Shown piece by piece: positions 1 to 7,644 of a stretch of DNA of 64,000 bases. The stretch spans positions 1-64,000 of the forward strand of contig NZ_BMIN01000014.1 of assembly GCF_014642405.1 (NCBI RefSeq), read 5' to 3'. How positions within the stretch are numbered: the stretch's first letter is position 1; every line of letters begins with the position of its first letter. The DNA comes from Pontibacillus salipaludis (GTDB lineage Bacteria; Bacillota; Bacilli; Bacillales; BH030062). Made by a program: the position numbers and the translations under genes. The notes beneath the pieces were generated by a model. It had not been told where the DNA came from. It ran no database searches and saw nothing but the letters and a program-made list of their open reading frames with translations.

Positions 1-126
1 TCTAGGGCTTCGTAGTTTATCTCATCGATATAAATTTCTACGTCAAACTTAGGGAAACCGCCGAGTACGGGTCCGTACGCTCGGTGGTGTGAGAGGACGG
101 AGGTTAGTCACCTCCTCCTACTCGAT
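1..126 (+). mobile_element. 3' end of a group II intron (domains V and VI)
   Basis: The sequence ends like a bacterial group II intron. A domain-V-like helix (about 56-87) pairs ACCGCCGAG with CTCGGTGGT, including the conserved G-U in a CGC-type triad, then a second helix (TACGG/CCGTA) with a two-base CG bulge. It is followed by a domain-VI helix (about 91-123): GAG and AGGA pair with CTC and TCCT, leaving one bulged A at 120 that fits the branch point, and GGAGGT pairs with ACCTCC inside. The predicted 3' splice site is just after GAT at 126. The 5' part and any reverse transcriptase lie outside the window. The intron is antisense to the mscS-like gene, whose last six codons lie in intron sequence. 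The class was not assigned. Confidence 0.72.
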
Positions 127-1003
127 TCTGTTCATTTGATGGTGGAGAAGGGAGATCAATATGCTGTAGTGACATTTGAACACCAGAGTCAAACAGTTTT
201 TCAGCAATCATTCTCCTAGCTTCTTTGGCTGCGGTCCAGTACACAAGGTCTTCGGTTAATCCGACAATCGTGTATTCATATCCTCGGTGATCTTTGTTTA
301 AGGAGGTCATGCCGTAGACTTGGAATGGTTGAATCGGCTTCTTTGTTAAGTCTTTCTTTAAGTATTGATCAAGCTCTTCATTAAGTTGTTCACAAGTTTC
401 CTCTAATAGCGTAAATATACGTTTTGGATCCTCAGTGAAGCTAACAGTGATCGCTTCGATGACGCGCATATGATCGATGTTATAGTTTTGAATGGAAGTT
501 ACTTGCCCATTACTAATGGTCAGTAGCTTCCCGCTCCACTGCCGTACTTTAAGAAAACGGAGCCCAATATCTTCTACAGTACCGATAAATTTGTCGTTAA
601 TAGAGACGAAATCGCCTTTATGAAGCTGCTTTTCGTAAATAAAGAAGATACCCGATAAAATGTCCTTAATAAGACTTTGTGCGCCAAAGCCAAGAATAAT
701 ACCGATGACACCAGCCCCGGCCAGAATGCTGCCTACCTCTACACCATATACAGAAAGAATATAAATAATGATCCCGATTGTAGCTGTATAGGAAACAATG
801 GAATTAATCATGGATTCAAGCGTCTTCTCTTTTCGTTCTTCTATGAAAGAAGTTCGTTCAAAGAAAGATCGAATCGATCGCCTAATGAACCGTATCCCTA
901 TAAAAACGACAAGAATCGCAACAATGACTTGAACGATTTTATATTCGAATATTTGAAGGAAAACGTCGTACCAATTCTGCAAGTTGTTGATCCATTCGTT
1001 CAT
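104..1003 (-). CDS. MscS-family mechanosensitive channel (YkuT-like)
   Basis: Small-conductance mechanosensitive channel of the inner membrane, which releases solutes on hypo-osmotic shock. The 299-residue product has an N-terminal membrane segment (about 18-38), a second and third hydrophobic segment (about 68-125) with the Gly/Ala-rich pore helix (VGSILAGAGVIGIILGFGAQ), then the soluble MscS beta domain (KGDFVSINDKFIGTVEDIGLR). The ATG at 1003 is chosen because GGAGG lies 9 nt upstream; the open frame extends 23 codons further without a ribosome-binding site. The C-terminus is odd: the last six residues (RVGGGD) are encoded by group II intron sequence, so the native tail is probably replaced. 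Confidence 0.85.
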   Translation of the reverse strand: MNEWINNLQNWYDVFLQIFEYKIVQVIVAILVVFIGIRFIRRSIRSFFERTSFIEERKEKTLESMINSIVSYTATIGIIIYILSVYGVEVGSILAGAGVIGIILGFGAQSLIKDILSGIFFIYEKQLHKGDFVSINDKFIGTVEDIGLRFLKVRQWSGKLLTISNGQVTSIQNYNIDHMRVIEAITVSFTEDPKRIFTLLEETCEQLNEELDQYLKKDLTKKPIQPFQVYGMTSLNKDHRGYEYTIVGLTEDLVYWTAAKEARRMIAEKLFDSGVQMSLQHIDLPSPPSNEQNRVGGGD

Positions 1004-1147
1004 AACTAAACCTCCGTCATGCCTGGTAATGGCTATATTATAGCATGAACGGAAGTGCGTCTCTATAAACACTCGGCGCCATTAGACAAATTACGACTTT
1101 TCTAATAGGATAGAGCTACATGACTTCAATTAAAAAGGAGCACATCC

Positions 1148-1294
1148 ATGAGTAACGAAGCTAAAATTGATGAACTGAAACTACGTCTAAACACGTTTAT
1201 GACAAAAGTTGATGAGTTGGACCCAGAGAAAACATCTGTCGAAGATGTGGATCGTTTAATTAAAATGCTAGAAGATTTAGAAGAACGTTTTTAA
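1148..1294 (+). CDS. SE1561-family small protein
   Basis: A 48-residue acidic, helical protein (begins MSNEAKIDELKLRLN, ends EDLEERF) matching the conserved SE1561-type small proteins of staphylococci and bacilli. No function is known. It has a good ribosome-binding site (AAGGAG, 8 nt before ATG) and its own terminator, so it is a monocistronic gene divergent from the channel gene. It resembles a short coiled coil and has no membrane segment. Recognition rests on memory of the family sequence. Confidence 0.75.
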   Translation: MSNEAKIDELKLRLNTFMTKVDELDPEKTSVEDVDRLIKMLEDLEERF

Positions 1295-1299
1295 GGATA

Positions 1300-1329
1300 A
1301 GACACCTTTAAGGGGTGTCTTTTTTTTTA
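1300..1329 (+). terminator. Intrinsic terminator after the SE1561-family gene
   Basis: GACACC pairs with GGTGTC across a short loop, followed by a run of nine T. Confidence 0.9.
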
Positions 1330-1648
1330 TATCTATATATAAAATGATTTATGTAGTTAATGGGTGGAGCCGTGAATAGGGTTTTAGCTTTGATTGCGCA
1401 CGATTTAATGAAGCTACTTTACTAATTAGATTTTTCTATAAATTCTTCATTTTTAAACATTTAGAATGGTAAAAATTCCATTTTTATATTAAGATGATAA
1501 CTAAGATAGTCACAGAGAATCATTGACAATGTAAAAATGTGAAAAATGACACCTTAGAAAAGAACCTCATAAAACACCTAGAATTCTGGCATCTCACTTA
1601 AAAAACGATCAGATGTGAATTCAATCTTCTATATAAGGGGATTAGCAT
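1330..1648. other. AT-rich intergenic region upstream of the aimR-like gene
   Basis: About 320 bp, clearly more AT-rich than the flanks. It holds a 5-bp-arm dyad (AATGG/CCATT, 1465-1482) and TTGACA near 1524 without a convincing -10 partner. No open frame or remnant of a longer receptor N-terminus is visible in the ~90 bp before the receptor ATG. The classic phage AimR operator arms (ATCACT/AGTGAT) were not found. Confidence 0.5.
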
Positions 1649-2737
1649 ATGCGAAATGAAGAAACTGGTCCGATCTGTTCTTCTGAGCAATTAGAATCGG
1701 TTCGACAGCTAGTAGGACCCAACGAGCCTGCGCTGTTTACCGTGTTGCAACAGTTAACGAAAGAATATGATGAGGTTACGGCCATACAGCTAGCAAAGAA
1801 ATTTTGTCTCTTGTGCCAAACCGATGAAAACAAGCGGGTTGGCTTGGAGTATTTGTATATGAATGGGTTGCTAGATGAAGTACAAGAACTAGTTAAGATA
1901 AACGAGCAATCAGAAAATCAAATAAACCGTGAGTGGGCTTATCTTTATCAATTCTTTTTGGATAGGAAGTTGAGAAATGCTCAATTAATTGATTTTGAAG
2001 CTTTCTCATCAATGTTTAAATGTTCTGATCCAGAATTAGATTGTTTAATGCTTTTTACAAAAGTTTATGTACAAGCAGATAAGCGTGATTTTGGGTTTAT
2101 AGAAAGTATAAGGCATGAGCTAACTGATAAAATGTTGAAAATTAACAACACTGTTTTGAGGATTTGTTTTCAATTAAGAGAAAATGAAATGTTATTCGTA
2201 TATTATTGGAGAAATGACAAGGTAGATATAGCGCGACATTACGGTTTTAATATACTAGACAATACTCTGCTTAATTATGACAAGAAATGTTATATGCTAG
2301 CTAATTTAGCTGAGACCTATACTTATGATAGTTATGAATTAGCATTGGAATATGCATACAAGGCAAGAGAAGTGGCTAAAGAATATAATTTAAGCCATTA
2401 TTTTCACTTAATAAATCAAAGGATTATACCATTTATACATGCCGTAAATAATAACACTGAAGGAATAGAAACCACAGATGTGCCTGAAGCAGCACACTTA
2501 GCTGCTGTTAGAGGTGAAAAAGAAACTGCAATAAGGTTGTTAGAAAGTCTGGGGGAGCTTACCCCTTTCCAAGTATATTATATGGGGTTAGCTAAAGATG
2601 ATGAAGATCTACTATACGAATCTTATAGAAGAATAATTGACGAAATTGGCGACTATTTCTTTGGAAGGCTACCACTAAGAGAGTTGAAAAAAAGGGGGTG
2701 GAAATTTAATGAAGAAAAAAATCTTTATGTTAATTAG
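1649..2737 (+). CDS. AimR-like (arbitrium) pheromone receptor, RRNPP type
   Basis: Peptide-responsive regulator resembling AimR, the phage lysis-lysogeny receptor. The 362-residue protein is an alpha-helical repeat protein. Recognisable AimR-like stretches are LAKKFCLLCQTDENKRVGLE near residues 50-70 (SPbeta/phi3T AimR has LMKDYCLNLDVKTKAARSALE) and a C-terminal RLPLRELKKRG (phi3T: RLPLLELQKMG), preceded by a last repeat with a similar YYMG/YYLKG turn. Compared with phi3T AimR as remembered, the extreme N-terminal DNA-binding helices look shortened. Start: ATG with AAGGGG 8 nt upstream; an in-frame TAG lies two codons before. It overlaps the downstream propeptide gene by 29 nt, the aimR-aimP arrangement. 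Codon use is AT-rich, suggesting transfer. No phage genes adjoin. Confidence 0.8.
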   Translation: MRNEETGPICSSEQLESVRQLVGPNEPALFTVLQQLTKEYDEVTAIQLAKKFCLLCQTDENKRVGLEYLYMNGLLDEVQELVKINEQSENQINREWAYLYQFFLDRKLRNAQLIDFEAFSSMFKCSDPELDCLMLFTKVYVQADKRDFGFIESIRHELTDKMLKINNTVLRICFQLRENEMLFVYYWRNDKVDIARHYGFNILDNTLLNYDKKCYMLANLAETYTYDSYELALEYAYKAREVAKEYNLSHYFHLINQRIIPFIHAVNNNTEGIETTDVPEAAHLAAVRGEKETAIRLLESLGELTPFQVYYMGLAKDDEDLLYESYRRIIDEIGDYFFGRLPLRELKKRGWKFNEEKNLYVN

Positions 2738-2867
2738 TGCTTTCTTACTCGTTATAACCATACAGTTTAGTAATGGACAGACTCAACATGAGGATGCAAT
2801 TAGTGTGGACGAACCTTCTATGAAAATTATGAATTTCAGTGACCCATATATAGATGGTATGGGGTAA
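2709..2867 (+). CDS. Secreted signalling propeptide (AimP/Phr-like)
   Basis: A 52-residue prepeptide absent from long-ORF lists. It has a Sec-type signal (MKKKIF followed by a hydrophobic core MLISAFLLVITIQF), then a short polar region ending FSDPYIDGMG. Size, signal peptide, position at the 3' end of an AimR-like receptor and out-of-frame overlap all fit an AimP/Phr-type exported pheromone precursor. Mature arbitrium peptides are usually the last six residues, which would be YIDGMG here; that boundary is inferred and differs from the common XXXRGA pattern. A terminator follows directly, so any aimX-like RNA would have to lie elsewhere. Confidence 0.7.
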   Translation: MKKKIFMLISAFLLVITIQFSNGQTQHEDAISVDEPSMKIMNFSDPYIDGMG

Positions 2868-2883
2868 AAATTTATCACGTTAA

Positions 2884-2912
2884 AAGGAAGCATCCCAATG
2901 CTTCCTTTTTCT
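2884..2912 (+). terminator. Terminator of the aimR-aimP-like operon
   Basis: AAGGAAGCAT pairs with ATGCTTCCTT across a 4-nt loop, followed by T-rich sequence. Confidence 0.9.
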
Positions 2913-3061
2913 ATGCGCTCCATAAACAAATATTCCCACCACCCTTTTTTAATCAAGAGGGTTGATTTTTTTACGTTAGTCCTTTACCATATTAAATTGT
3001 TAACGAACTAATACAATAACGTAAAAATACAAATCTCTTGAAACCTATAGGAGGGTATAAA

Positions 3062-4381
3062 ATGCTAGCTTGGTCAGTTGTCGTATCTGTACTTGTTATG
3101 ACGGTTTTAAGCTTGCTACGCGTCAACGTCATCATTGCCATATTAGCTGCAGGGCTTACAGGCGGGCTTATGACTGGTGCGAGCTTGACGGATACATTAG
3201 ATATGATTATTAATGGCATGGGGGGACAAGCGCAGGTTGCCTTAAGTTACATTTTATTAGGTGCCTTTGCTGTTACGATTGCTTATTCAGGTATTACAGG
3301 TATTCTTGTTCAAAACTTATTAAAAGTGATGAAGGGAAAACGAGTAGCGCTTCTATTCGTAATTGCAGGTGTTGCATCTTTATCCCAGAACGTAATTCCG
3401 GTTCATATTGCTTTTATTCCAATTCTTATTCCACCGTTATTAAAACTGTTTAATGAAATGAAGATCGATCGTCGCGGAGTAGCTACAGCTTTAACATTTG
3501 GTTTGAAAGCTCCTTACCTTATGATTCCTGCTGGTTTCGGGCTGATCTTCCACCAGACGATTCAAGACTCTATGAAAGAAAATGGAGTAACCGTTTCAGT
3601 GCCTGAAATTGCTCAGTCCATGCTCATTCCTGGGTTAGGAATGGTTGTTGGACTCCTTATTGCGGTCTTGTTTACGTACCGTAAACCACGTGACCCTGAG
3701 GAGATCATACAGGTAGACTCTGAGAAAGCTGAAGTAGCTGCTTCAGAAGAAAATGTAGAAACCTTTGGTCGAAAGCATGTGTTCACGATTGTTGCCATTA
3801 TTGTTGCCCTTGGTATTCAATGGTATACAGGTAGCATGGTGTTCGGGGCGCTTGCTGGACTTGTTTCTATGTTTGCTTTCCGTATCGTACCTTTCAAGAG
3901 GGGCGATCAAGTTGTTTCAGAAGGTATTGGCATGATGGGTACGATTGCCTTTGTTATGCTCATCGCTTCTGGATTTGCTAATGTGATTCAGACAACGGGT
4001 GCAGTTGACGCGCTTGTTGAACAAACATCTGGTCAGCTAGGTGATAATAAGATGGTCATCGCATTCCTTCTTCTTGTCGTAGGTCTTGTAATTACGATGG
4101 GGATTGGCTCATCCTTTGGTACAATTCCGATTTTAGCAGCTCTTTATGTACCAATTTGTGTGTCAGTTGGCTTTTCACCGCTCGCTACTGTAGCCTTGAT
4201 CGGTACAGCAGGAGCACTTGGTGATGCAGGTTCACCTGCGTCTGACAGTACACTCGGGCCAACATCAGGATTGAACGCTGATGGGCGCCACAACCACATT
4301 TGGGACACCTGTGTTCCGACTTTCTTACACTACAACATTCCATTGTTTGTGTTCGGTTGGGTCGCAGCAATTATTTTATAA
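3062..4381 (+). CDS. Na+/H+ antiporter family protein (YuiF-like)
   Basis: Integral membrane antiporter of the NhaC/YuiF type, expected to exchange cytoplasmic Na+ (or another ion or substrate) for protons. 439 residues with about 11-12 hydrophobic segments; a charged cytoplasmic loop (about residues 203-235) divides two halves, and the C-terminal half has the conserved GTAGALGDAGSPASDSTLGP region and the HNHIWDTCVPTFLHYN motif of this family. The ATG at 3062 has AGGAGGG 6 nt upstream; the open frame starts eight codons earlier, inside the ribosome-binding site. Monocistronic, with its own terminator. Consistent with life in salt. Confidence 0.82.
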   Translation: MLAWSVVVSVLVMTVLSLLRVNVIIAILAAGLTGGLMTGASLTDTLDMIINGMGGQAQVALSYILLGAFAVTIAYSGITGILVQNLLKVMKGKRVALLFVIAGVASLSQNVIPVHIAFIPILIPPLLKLFNEMKIDRRGVATALTFGLKAPYLMIPAGFGLIFHQTIQDSMKENGVTVSVPEIAQSMLIPGLGMVVGLLIAVLFTYRKPRDPEEIIQVDSEKAEVAASEENVETFGRKHVFTIVAIIVALGIQWYTGSMVFGALAGLVSMFAFRIVPFKRGDQVVSEGIGMMGTIAFVMLIASGFANVIQTTGAVDALVEQTSGQLGDNKMVIAFLLLVVGLVITMGIGSSFGTIPILAALYVPICVSVGFSPLATVALIGTAGALGDAGSPASDSTLGPTSGLNADGRHNHIWDTCVPTFLHYNIPLFVFGWVAAIIL

Positions 4382-4397
4382 ATAAATAGATCGTTCC

Positions 4398-4435
4398 ACC
4401 TGCCTGCTCCACCACACCGGGGCAGGCTTTTTTTA
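4398..4435 (+). terminator. Terminator after the antiporter gene
   Basis: GCCTGC pairs with GCAGGC across a 14-nt loop, followed by seven T. Confidence 0.85.
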
Positions 4436-4447
4436 TGTCTTTAAACC

Positions 4448-4505
4448 AATAAAGGGTGCCAGGCACCCTTTATTGCGTTAAAGGATCGCAGGGTGTCTGA
4501 CACGC
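4448..4505. repeat. REP-like short palindrome, copy 1
   Basis: A perfect 13-bp-arm palindrome AATAAAGGGTGCC / GGCACCCTTTATT with a single-base loop (4448-4474), followed by a second small dyad GTGTC-T-GACAC (4493-4503). The GGTGCC/GGCACC core recurs near 32,535 and 51,267. Confidence 0.75.
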
Positions 4506-4557
4506 TGTTCCACTTTAGAGTGATGAAGGGTTGGTTGTGTATATTTTGGAGGTTGTG

Positions 4558-5385
4558 ATGAAGACTAATATAAAAAGGTGGTGTGTGCTTGTGAGGATTT
4601 GGTTGCTTATTAGTATGGTGGCGGGGTGTTTACTCTATGCGCCAAATGTGAGTGCTCACGGAAGCTATGGGTGGGGGTTCAGTAAAGTAGGAGAAGGACA
4701 GCCTCCTGATGTTGGTAAATATGGACCGCTTTTAAAGAAATATGGCGGTTATTATATGGACCATACGGATGAAAAGGTTGTTTATTTAACGTTTGATAAT
4801 GGATACGAGCAAGGATACACAGGTCAGATCTTAGATGTGTTAAAAGAGAAAGATGTTCCTGCAACGTTCTTTATAACAGGTCACTATGTGAATAGTGCTT
4901 CTGATCTTGTGAAGCGAATGGTTAAAGAAGGTCATATTATTGGTAATCATTCCTGGAATCATCCAGACTTATCGAGGGCTTCTTCAGATAAGATCAAAAA
5001 AGAATTAGACCGAGTTGAGGATGCTGTAGCGGAGATGACAGATCAGGAATCGATGCAATACCTTCGCCCTCCAAGAGGTACTTTTAGCGAGCAGAGTTTG
5101 GCTGAAACAGAGAGGATGGGCTACATTACAATGTTTTGGTCATTAGCGTTTGTGGATTGGCACACGGATGGTCAAAAAGGGTGGGAATATGCATATAGAA
5201 GTGTTCTAAAGCAAGTTCATCCAGGGGCGGTTATATTGCTTCACACGGTTTCAGAGGATAACGCACTTGCTCTTGAACATATGATCGATGAACTTCGTAA
5301 AAGAGGCTACACGTTTAAGAGTCTTGATGACTTAGTCATGAAAGATCTGTTGCCTAATCCACTGCAGTCATTATCTGGATTATAA
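4558..5385 (+). CDS. pdaA: Muramic delta-lactam polysaccharide deacetylase PdaA
   Basis: Delta-lactam-biosynthetic de-N-acetylase acting on spore-cortex peptidoglycan, which makes the muramic delta-lactam needed for cortex lysis at germination. 275 residues: N-terminal hydrophobic signal/anchor (about 10-32), then a NodB-type fold with TFDNGYEQGYT (TFDN replaces the canonical TFDD, as in PdaA), the metal-binding HSWNHPD, RPPRGTFS and the late LLHTVSED motif. Starts at the ATG with TGGAGG 8 nt upstream; the open frame extends nine codons further. It implies a spore-forming host. Monocistronic, convergent with the methyltransferase gene. Confidence 0.88.
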   Translation: MKTNIKRWCVLVRIWLLISMVAGCLLYAPNVSAHGSYGWGFSKVGEGQPPDVGKYGPLLKKYGGYYMDHTDEKVVYLTFDNGYEQGYTGQILDVLKEKDVPATFFITGHYVNSASDLVKRMVKEGHIIGNHSWNHPDLSRASSDKIKKELDRVEDAVAEMTDQESMQYLRPPRGTFSEQSLAETERMGYITMFWSLAFVDWHTDGQKGWEYAYRSVLKQVHPGAVILLHTVSEDNALALEHMIDELRKRGYTFKSLDDLVMKDLLPNPLQSLSGL

Positions 5386-5424
5386 GAAATAGCGAGGCCT
5401 CGTCTTTAGAGGTCTCGCTATTTT
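5386..5424. terminator. Bidirectional terminator
   Basis: AATAGCGAG pairs with CTCGCTATT, serving pdaA and the convergent methyltransferase gene, whose stop codon lies inside the 3' arm. Confidence 0.85.
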
Positions 5425-6041
5425 CGTAATGTAATGCAATTGTAGTGTGTTTCTACTTCAACCAAATTAAACTGATTCAACTTCTGATCGTTTTGGAAAA
5501 ATGTTTTCTCAGGAAACCATTTTGAAGAGACGTCCTCTACAGACCATTGGTTACTGATGTTCCACTTCGTTTCTTCCCATTCCTCGTACCACTCCTCTGG
5601 GAAAAAGGAAGCTGTCTCTGAACTTTCATTAGAAGAAATGACTTTTTCACTAACTATAAGTAAAGTGCCATGTTCAGAAAGGACACGACTTGCTTCACTT
5701 AAAACTTTCGGACGGTCAAATAAATGCCAAACCCCAAAGGCTATAACCACATCAAAACTGTCCCTTTCAAAAGGCAAATGTTCAGCATCCCCTTTACGGT
5801 AAGTAATGTTTGGGTTGCGGCTTTTAGCATCCGTAAGTTTCCTAACAGAGCGGTCAAGTCCAGTAACGTGGGCCTCATGATGAAAGAGAGCATTGGTGAA
5901 GGCACCGTCTCCACATCCTATGGTTAAAACATTCTTCCTATAGAGTGTCGTACCCTGGTCTTCGCATATTTGCAAGAAGTAGTCAAACTTATGTGAGGCT
6001 TCGTGTTGGGAATCAACCGCCCCAATTTGATCGGAGCTCAT
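5418..6041 (-). CDS. Class I SAM-dependent methyltransferase
   Basis: Small Methyltransf_11-type enzyme of unknown substrate. 207 residues. Motif I is LTIGCGDGAFTNAL (about 41-54), the acidic end of strand 2 is GLDRS, motif II is DSFDVVIAFGVWHLF and motif III is LLIVSEKV. Start ATG has AAGGAG 9 nt upstream. It lies 12 nt downstream of the VOC gene on the same strand, so the two are probably co-transcribed. A short C-terminal extension follows the fold. Confidence 0.8.
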   Translation of the reverse strand: MSSDQIGAVDSQHEASHKFDYFLQICEDQGTTLYRKNVLTIGCGDGAFTNALFHHEAHVTGLDRSVRKLTDAKSRNPNITYRKGDAEHLPFERDSFDVVIAFGVWHLFDRPKVLSEASRVLSEHGTLLIVSEKVISSNESSETASFFPEEWYEEWEETKWNISNQWSVEDVSSKWFPEKTFFQNDQKLNQFNLVEVETHYNCITLRK

Positions 6042-6053
6042 ATGATCAACTCC

Positions 6054-6455
6054 TTACTGGCTTACATGATTGGTCGAACTCATGCATAACCAATGTTCAT
6101 CTGGATCTTGAAAATAAAAGACTTTTCCGCTTTCGGCTTCTTCGATCTCTGTAACGGACATATTCACTTCATGGAAGAAGTGGTAACAAGCATGAATGTC
6201 TGTTGTATAAAAATCTATGACAGGATTATGCTCGATATTCGCGTTGGAGTTTGAGAAATGTAATGGTGATACTGAATTTGTCTCCGCTAATTTGATCGTT
6301 GCTGTTCCTTTTTCTCCAAAGGAAAGATAGCACGCGTGATCTTGTTTCTCTACAGTGTGTAGTCCGAGGATTTCAGTATAAAAATCCTGAGACTTATCTA
6401 AATTTGAAACGGGTACTTCGATGGTTGCAATTTTTACAATTAATTTATCATCCAT
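6054..6455 (-). CDS. VOC-family (glyoxalase-like) protein
   Basis: Vicinal-oxygen-chelate fold protein of 133 residues: VKIATIEVPVSNLDKSQDFY at the start of the first beta-alpha-beta-beta module and a typical end KVFYFQDPDEHWLC. Such proteins are metal-dependent lyases/dioxygenases or drug-binding proteins; the substrate cannot be read here. The ATG is chosen because GAAGAGGTGA lies upstream; the longer frame begins at a GTG within that site. First gene of a two-gene unit with the methyltransferase. Confidence 0.75.
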   Translation of the reverse strand: MDDKLIVKIATIEVPVSNLDKSQDFYTEILGLHTVEKQDHACYLSFGEKGTATIKLAETNSVSPLHFSNSNANIEHNPVIDFYTTDIHACYHFFHEVNMSVTEIEEAESGKVFYFQDPDEHWLCMSSTNHVSQ

Positions 6456-6618
6456 AATCTTCACCTCTTCAATTTTGTCTAAGTTTGATTAGTTTTCTTT
6501 TCCTTTTTTGTCAGCCTGATAAACAAGAAAACCATATCAAGTTAAATGTAGTGCGTTTTAGGGTAGCGTTAAAAGATATAGAGAAAATGAAGCGTATAAA
6601 GAAAGGGAGAGGCTTGAT

Positions 6619-7503
6619 ATGTCAACAAACTACAATTGGCAAGAACATGTTTATTTAGATACGTTTTATGACTTTGACTACACGTTACTCCGTTTTAGTC
6701 TCGACCCGTTGACTAAATTAAATCGGGAAGAGAGATGGGTGCAAATCCCTGTCCAAATTGGTTCAGAACAGCATGTTGTTCTGGTAGAAGGGATTGGTAC
6801 AAGGGAGGAGCCAGCATTCGTTATAAAAGGGAATTCACTAGAGCGGAAGGAAGAACTGCTTGACCACATGCATGACTTATTTCAGTGGGATGTGAATCTA
6901 GAGGACGTTCATAAGCATTTCCTTCGTACGAATCTTGATCAGTTGTTTAAGGATCATCCTGCAACTCCGATCGTGAAGGACTTCCACCCATATGATTGTC
7001 TGATGAAAACGATCATTCACCAACAGCTTAATATGAAGTTCGCCTATACATTAAGCACGCGTTTTGTTCAGACATACGGTAACCAAGTAGATGGCGTGTG
7101 GTTTTATCCAACACCTGAGCGCGTAGCAACGATCCCTTATGAAGAGCTTCGTGCTTTGCAATTTAGCCAGCGAAAAGCTGAGTATGTTATCGATACATCT
7201 CAGAAGATTGTTGACGGGGAATTGAACTTGCAGGAACTTACTACGTTAGATAATGAAGAAGTTATGAAGAAGCTGACTAAAATTCGTGGGATTGGGCCTT
7301 GGACGGTTGAGAATTGGCTTTTATTCGGAGCAGGGCGTGCTGACTTCTTGCCAAAGGCTGATATTGGTCTCCAAAATGCTTTGAAACTATATTTTGACCT
7401 TGAGAGAAAGCCAAAACACGATGAAATAGAAACGATGAGTACGGGTTGGAGTCCATATAAGAGTTATGCCTCTCTGACTCTTTGGAGAAGTATAGAGGGG
7501 TGA
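6619..7503 (+). CDS. DNA-3-methyladenine glycosylase II (AlkA/YfjP-like)
   Basis: Base-excision glycosylase removing alkylated bases. 294 residues: an N-terminal AlkA-type domain, then the HhH-GPD domain with the helix-hairpin-helix LTKIRGIGPWTVENWLLFG and the catalytic Asp in LPKADIGLQNA, where the family general base lies. AAGGGAGAGG lies upstream of the ATG. Monocistronic with a terminator directly after the stop. Confidence 0.85.
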   Translation: MSTNYNWQEHVYLDTFYDFDYTLLRFSLDPLTKLNREERWVQIPVQIGSEQHVVLVEGIGTREEPAFVIKGNSLERKEELLDHMHDLFQWDVNLEDVHKHFLRTNLDQLFKDHPATPIVKDFHPYDCLMKTIIHQQLNMKFAYTLSTRFVQTYGNQVDGVWFYPTPERVATIPYEELRALQFSQRKAEYVIDTSQKIVDGELNLQELTTLDNEEVMKKLTKIRGIGPWTVENWLLFGAGRADFLPKADIGLQNALKLYFDLERKPKHDEIETMSTGWSPYKSYASLTLWRSIEG

Positions 7504-7506
7504 AGA

Positions 7507-7538
7507 AGTCTGGTCATGTTAAATGGCCAGGCTTTTTT
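7507..7538 (+). terminator. Terminator after alkA-like gene
   Basis: AGTCTGGTCAT pairs with ATGGCCAGGCT (G-U pairs included), followed by seven T. Confidence 0.9.
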
Positions 7539-7644
7539 TATTTGATTCAAAAACCCTGGATCATGGAAAGTGGGCATGTTTGTTGTTCCTGAGCATACAT
7601 TTTTCTATATGTCTTATACGATCAATCGAGTAAGGAGAGGAAAA

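Noticed and set aside
677-1009. 110-codon + strand frame inside the mscS gene
   Set aside because: It is the shadow of the channel gene; composition and lack of a ribosome-binding site argue against it.
2709-2867. Type I toxin reading of the 52-aa peptide
   Set aside because: A hydrophobic start could suggest a toxin, but the signal-peptide layout, polar tail and overlap with an AimR-like gene fit a pheromone precursor better.
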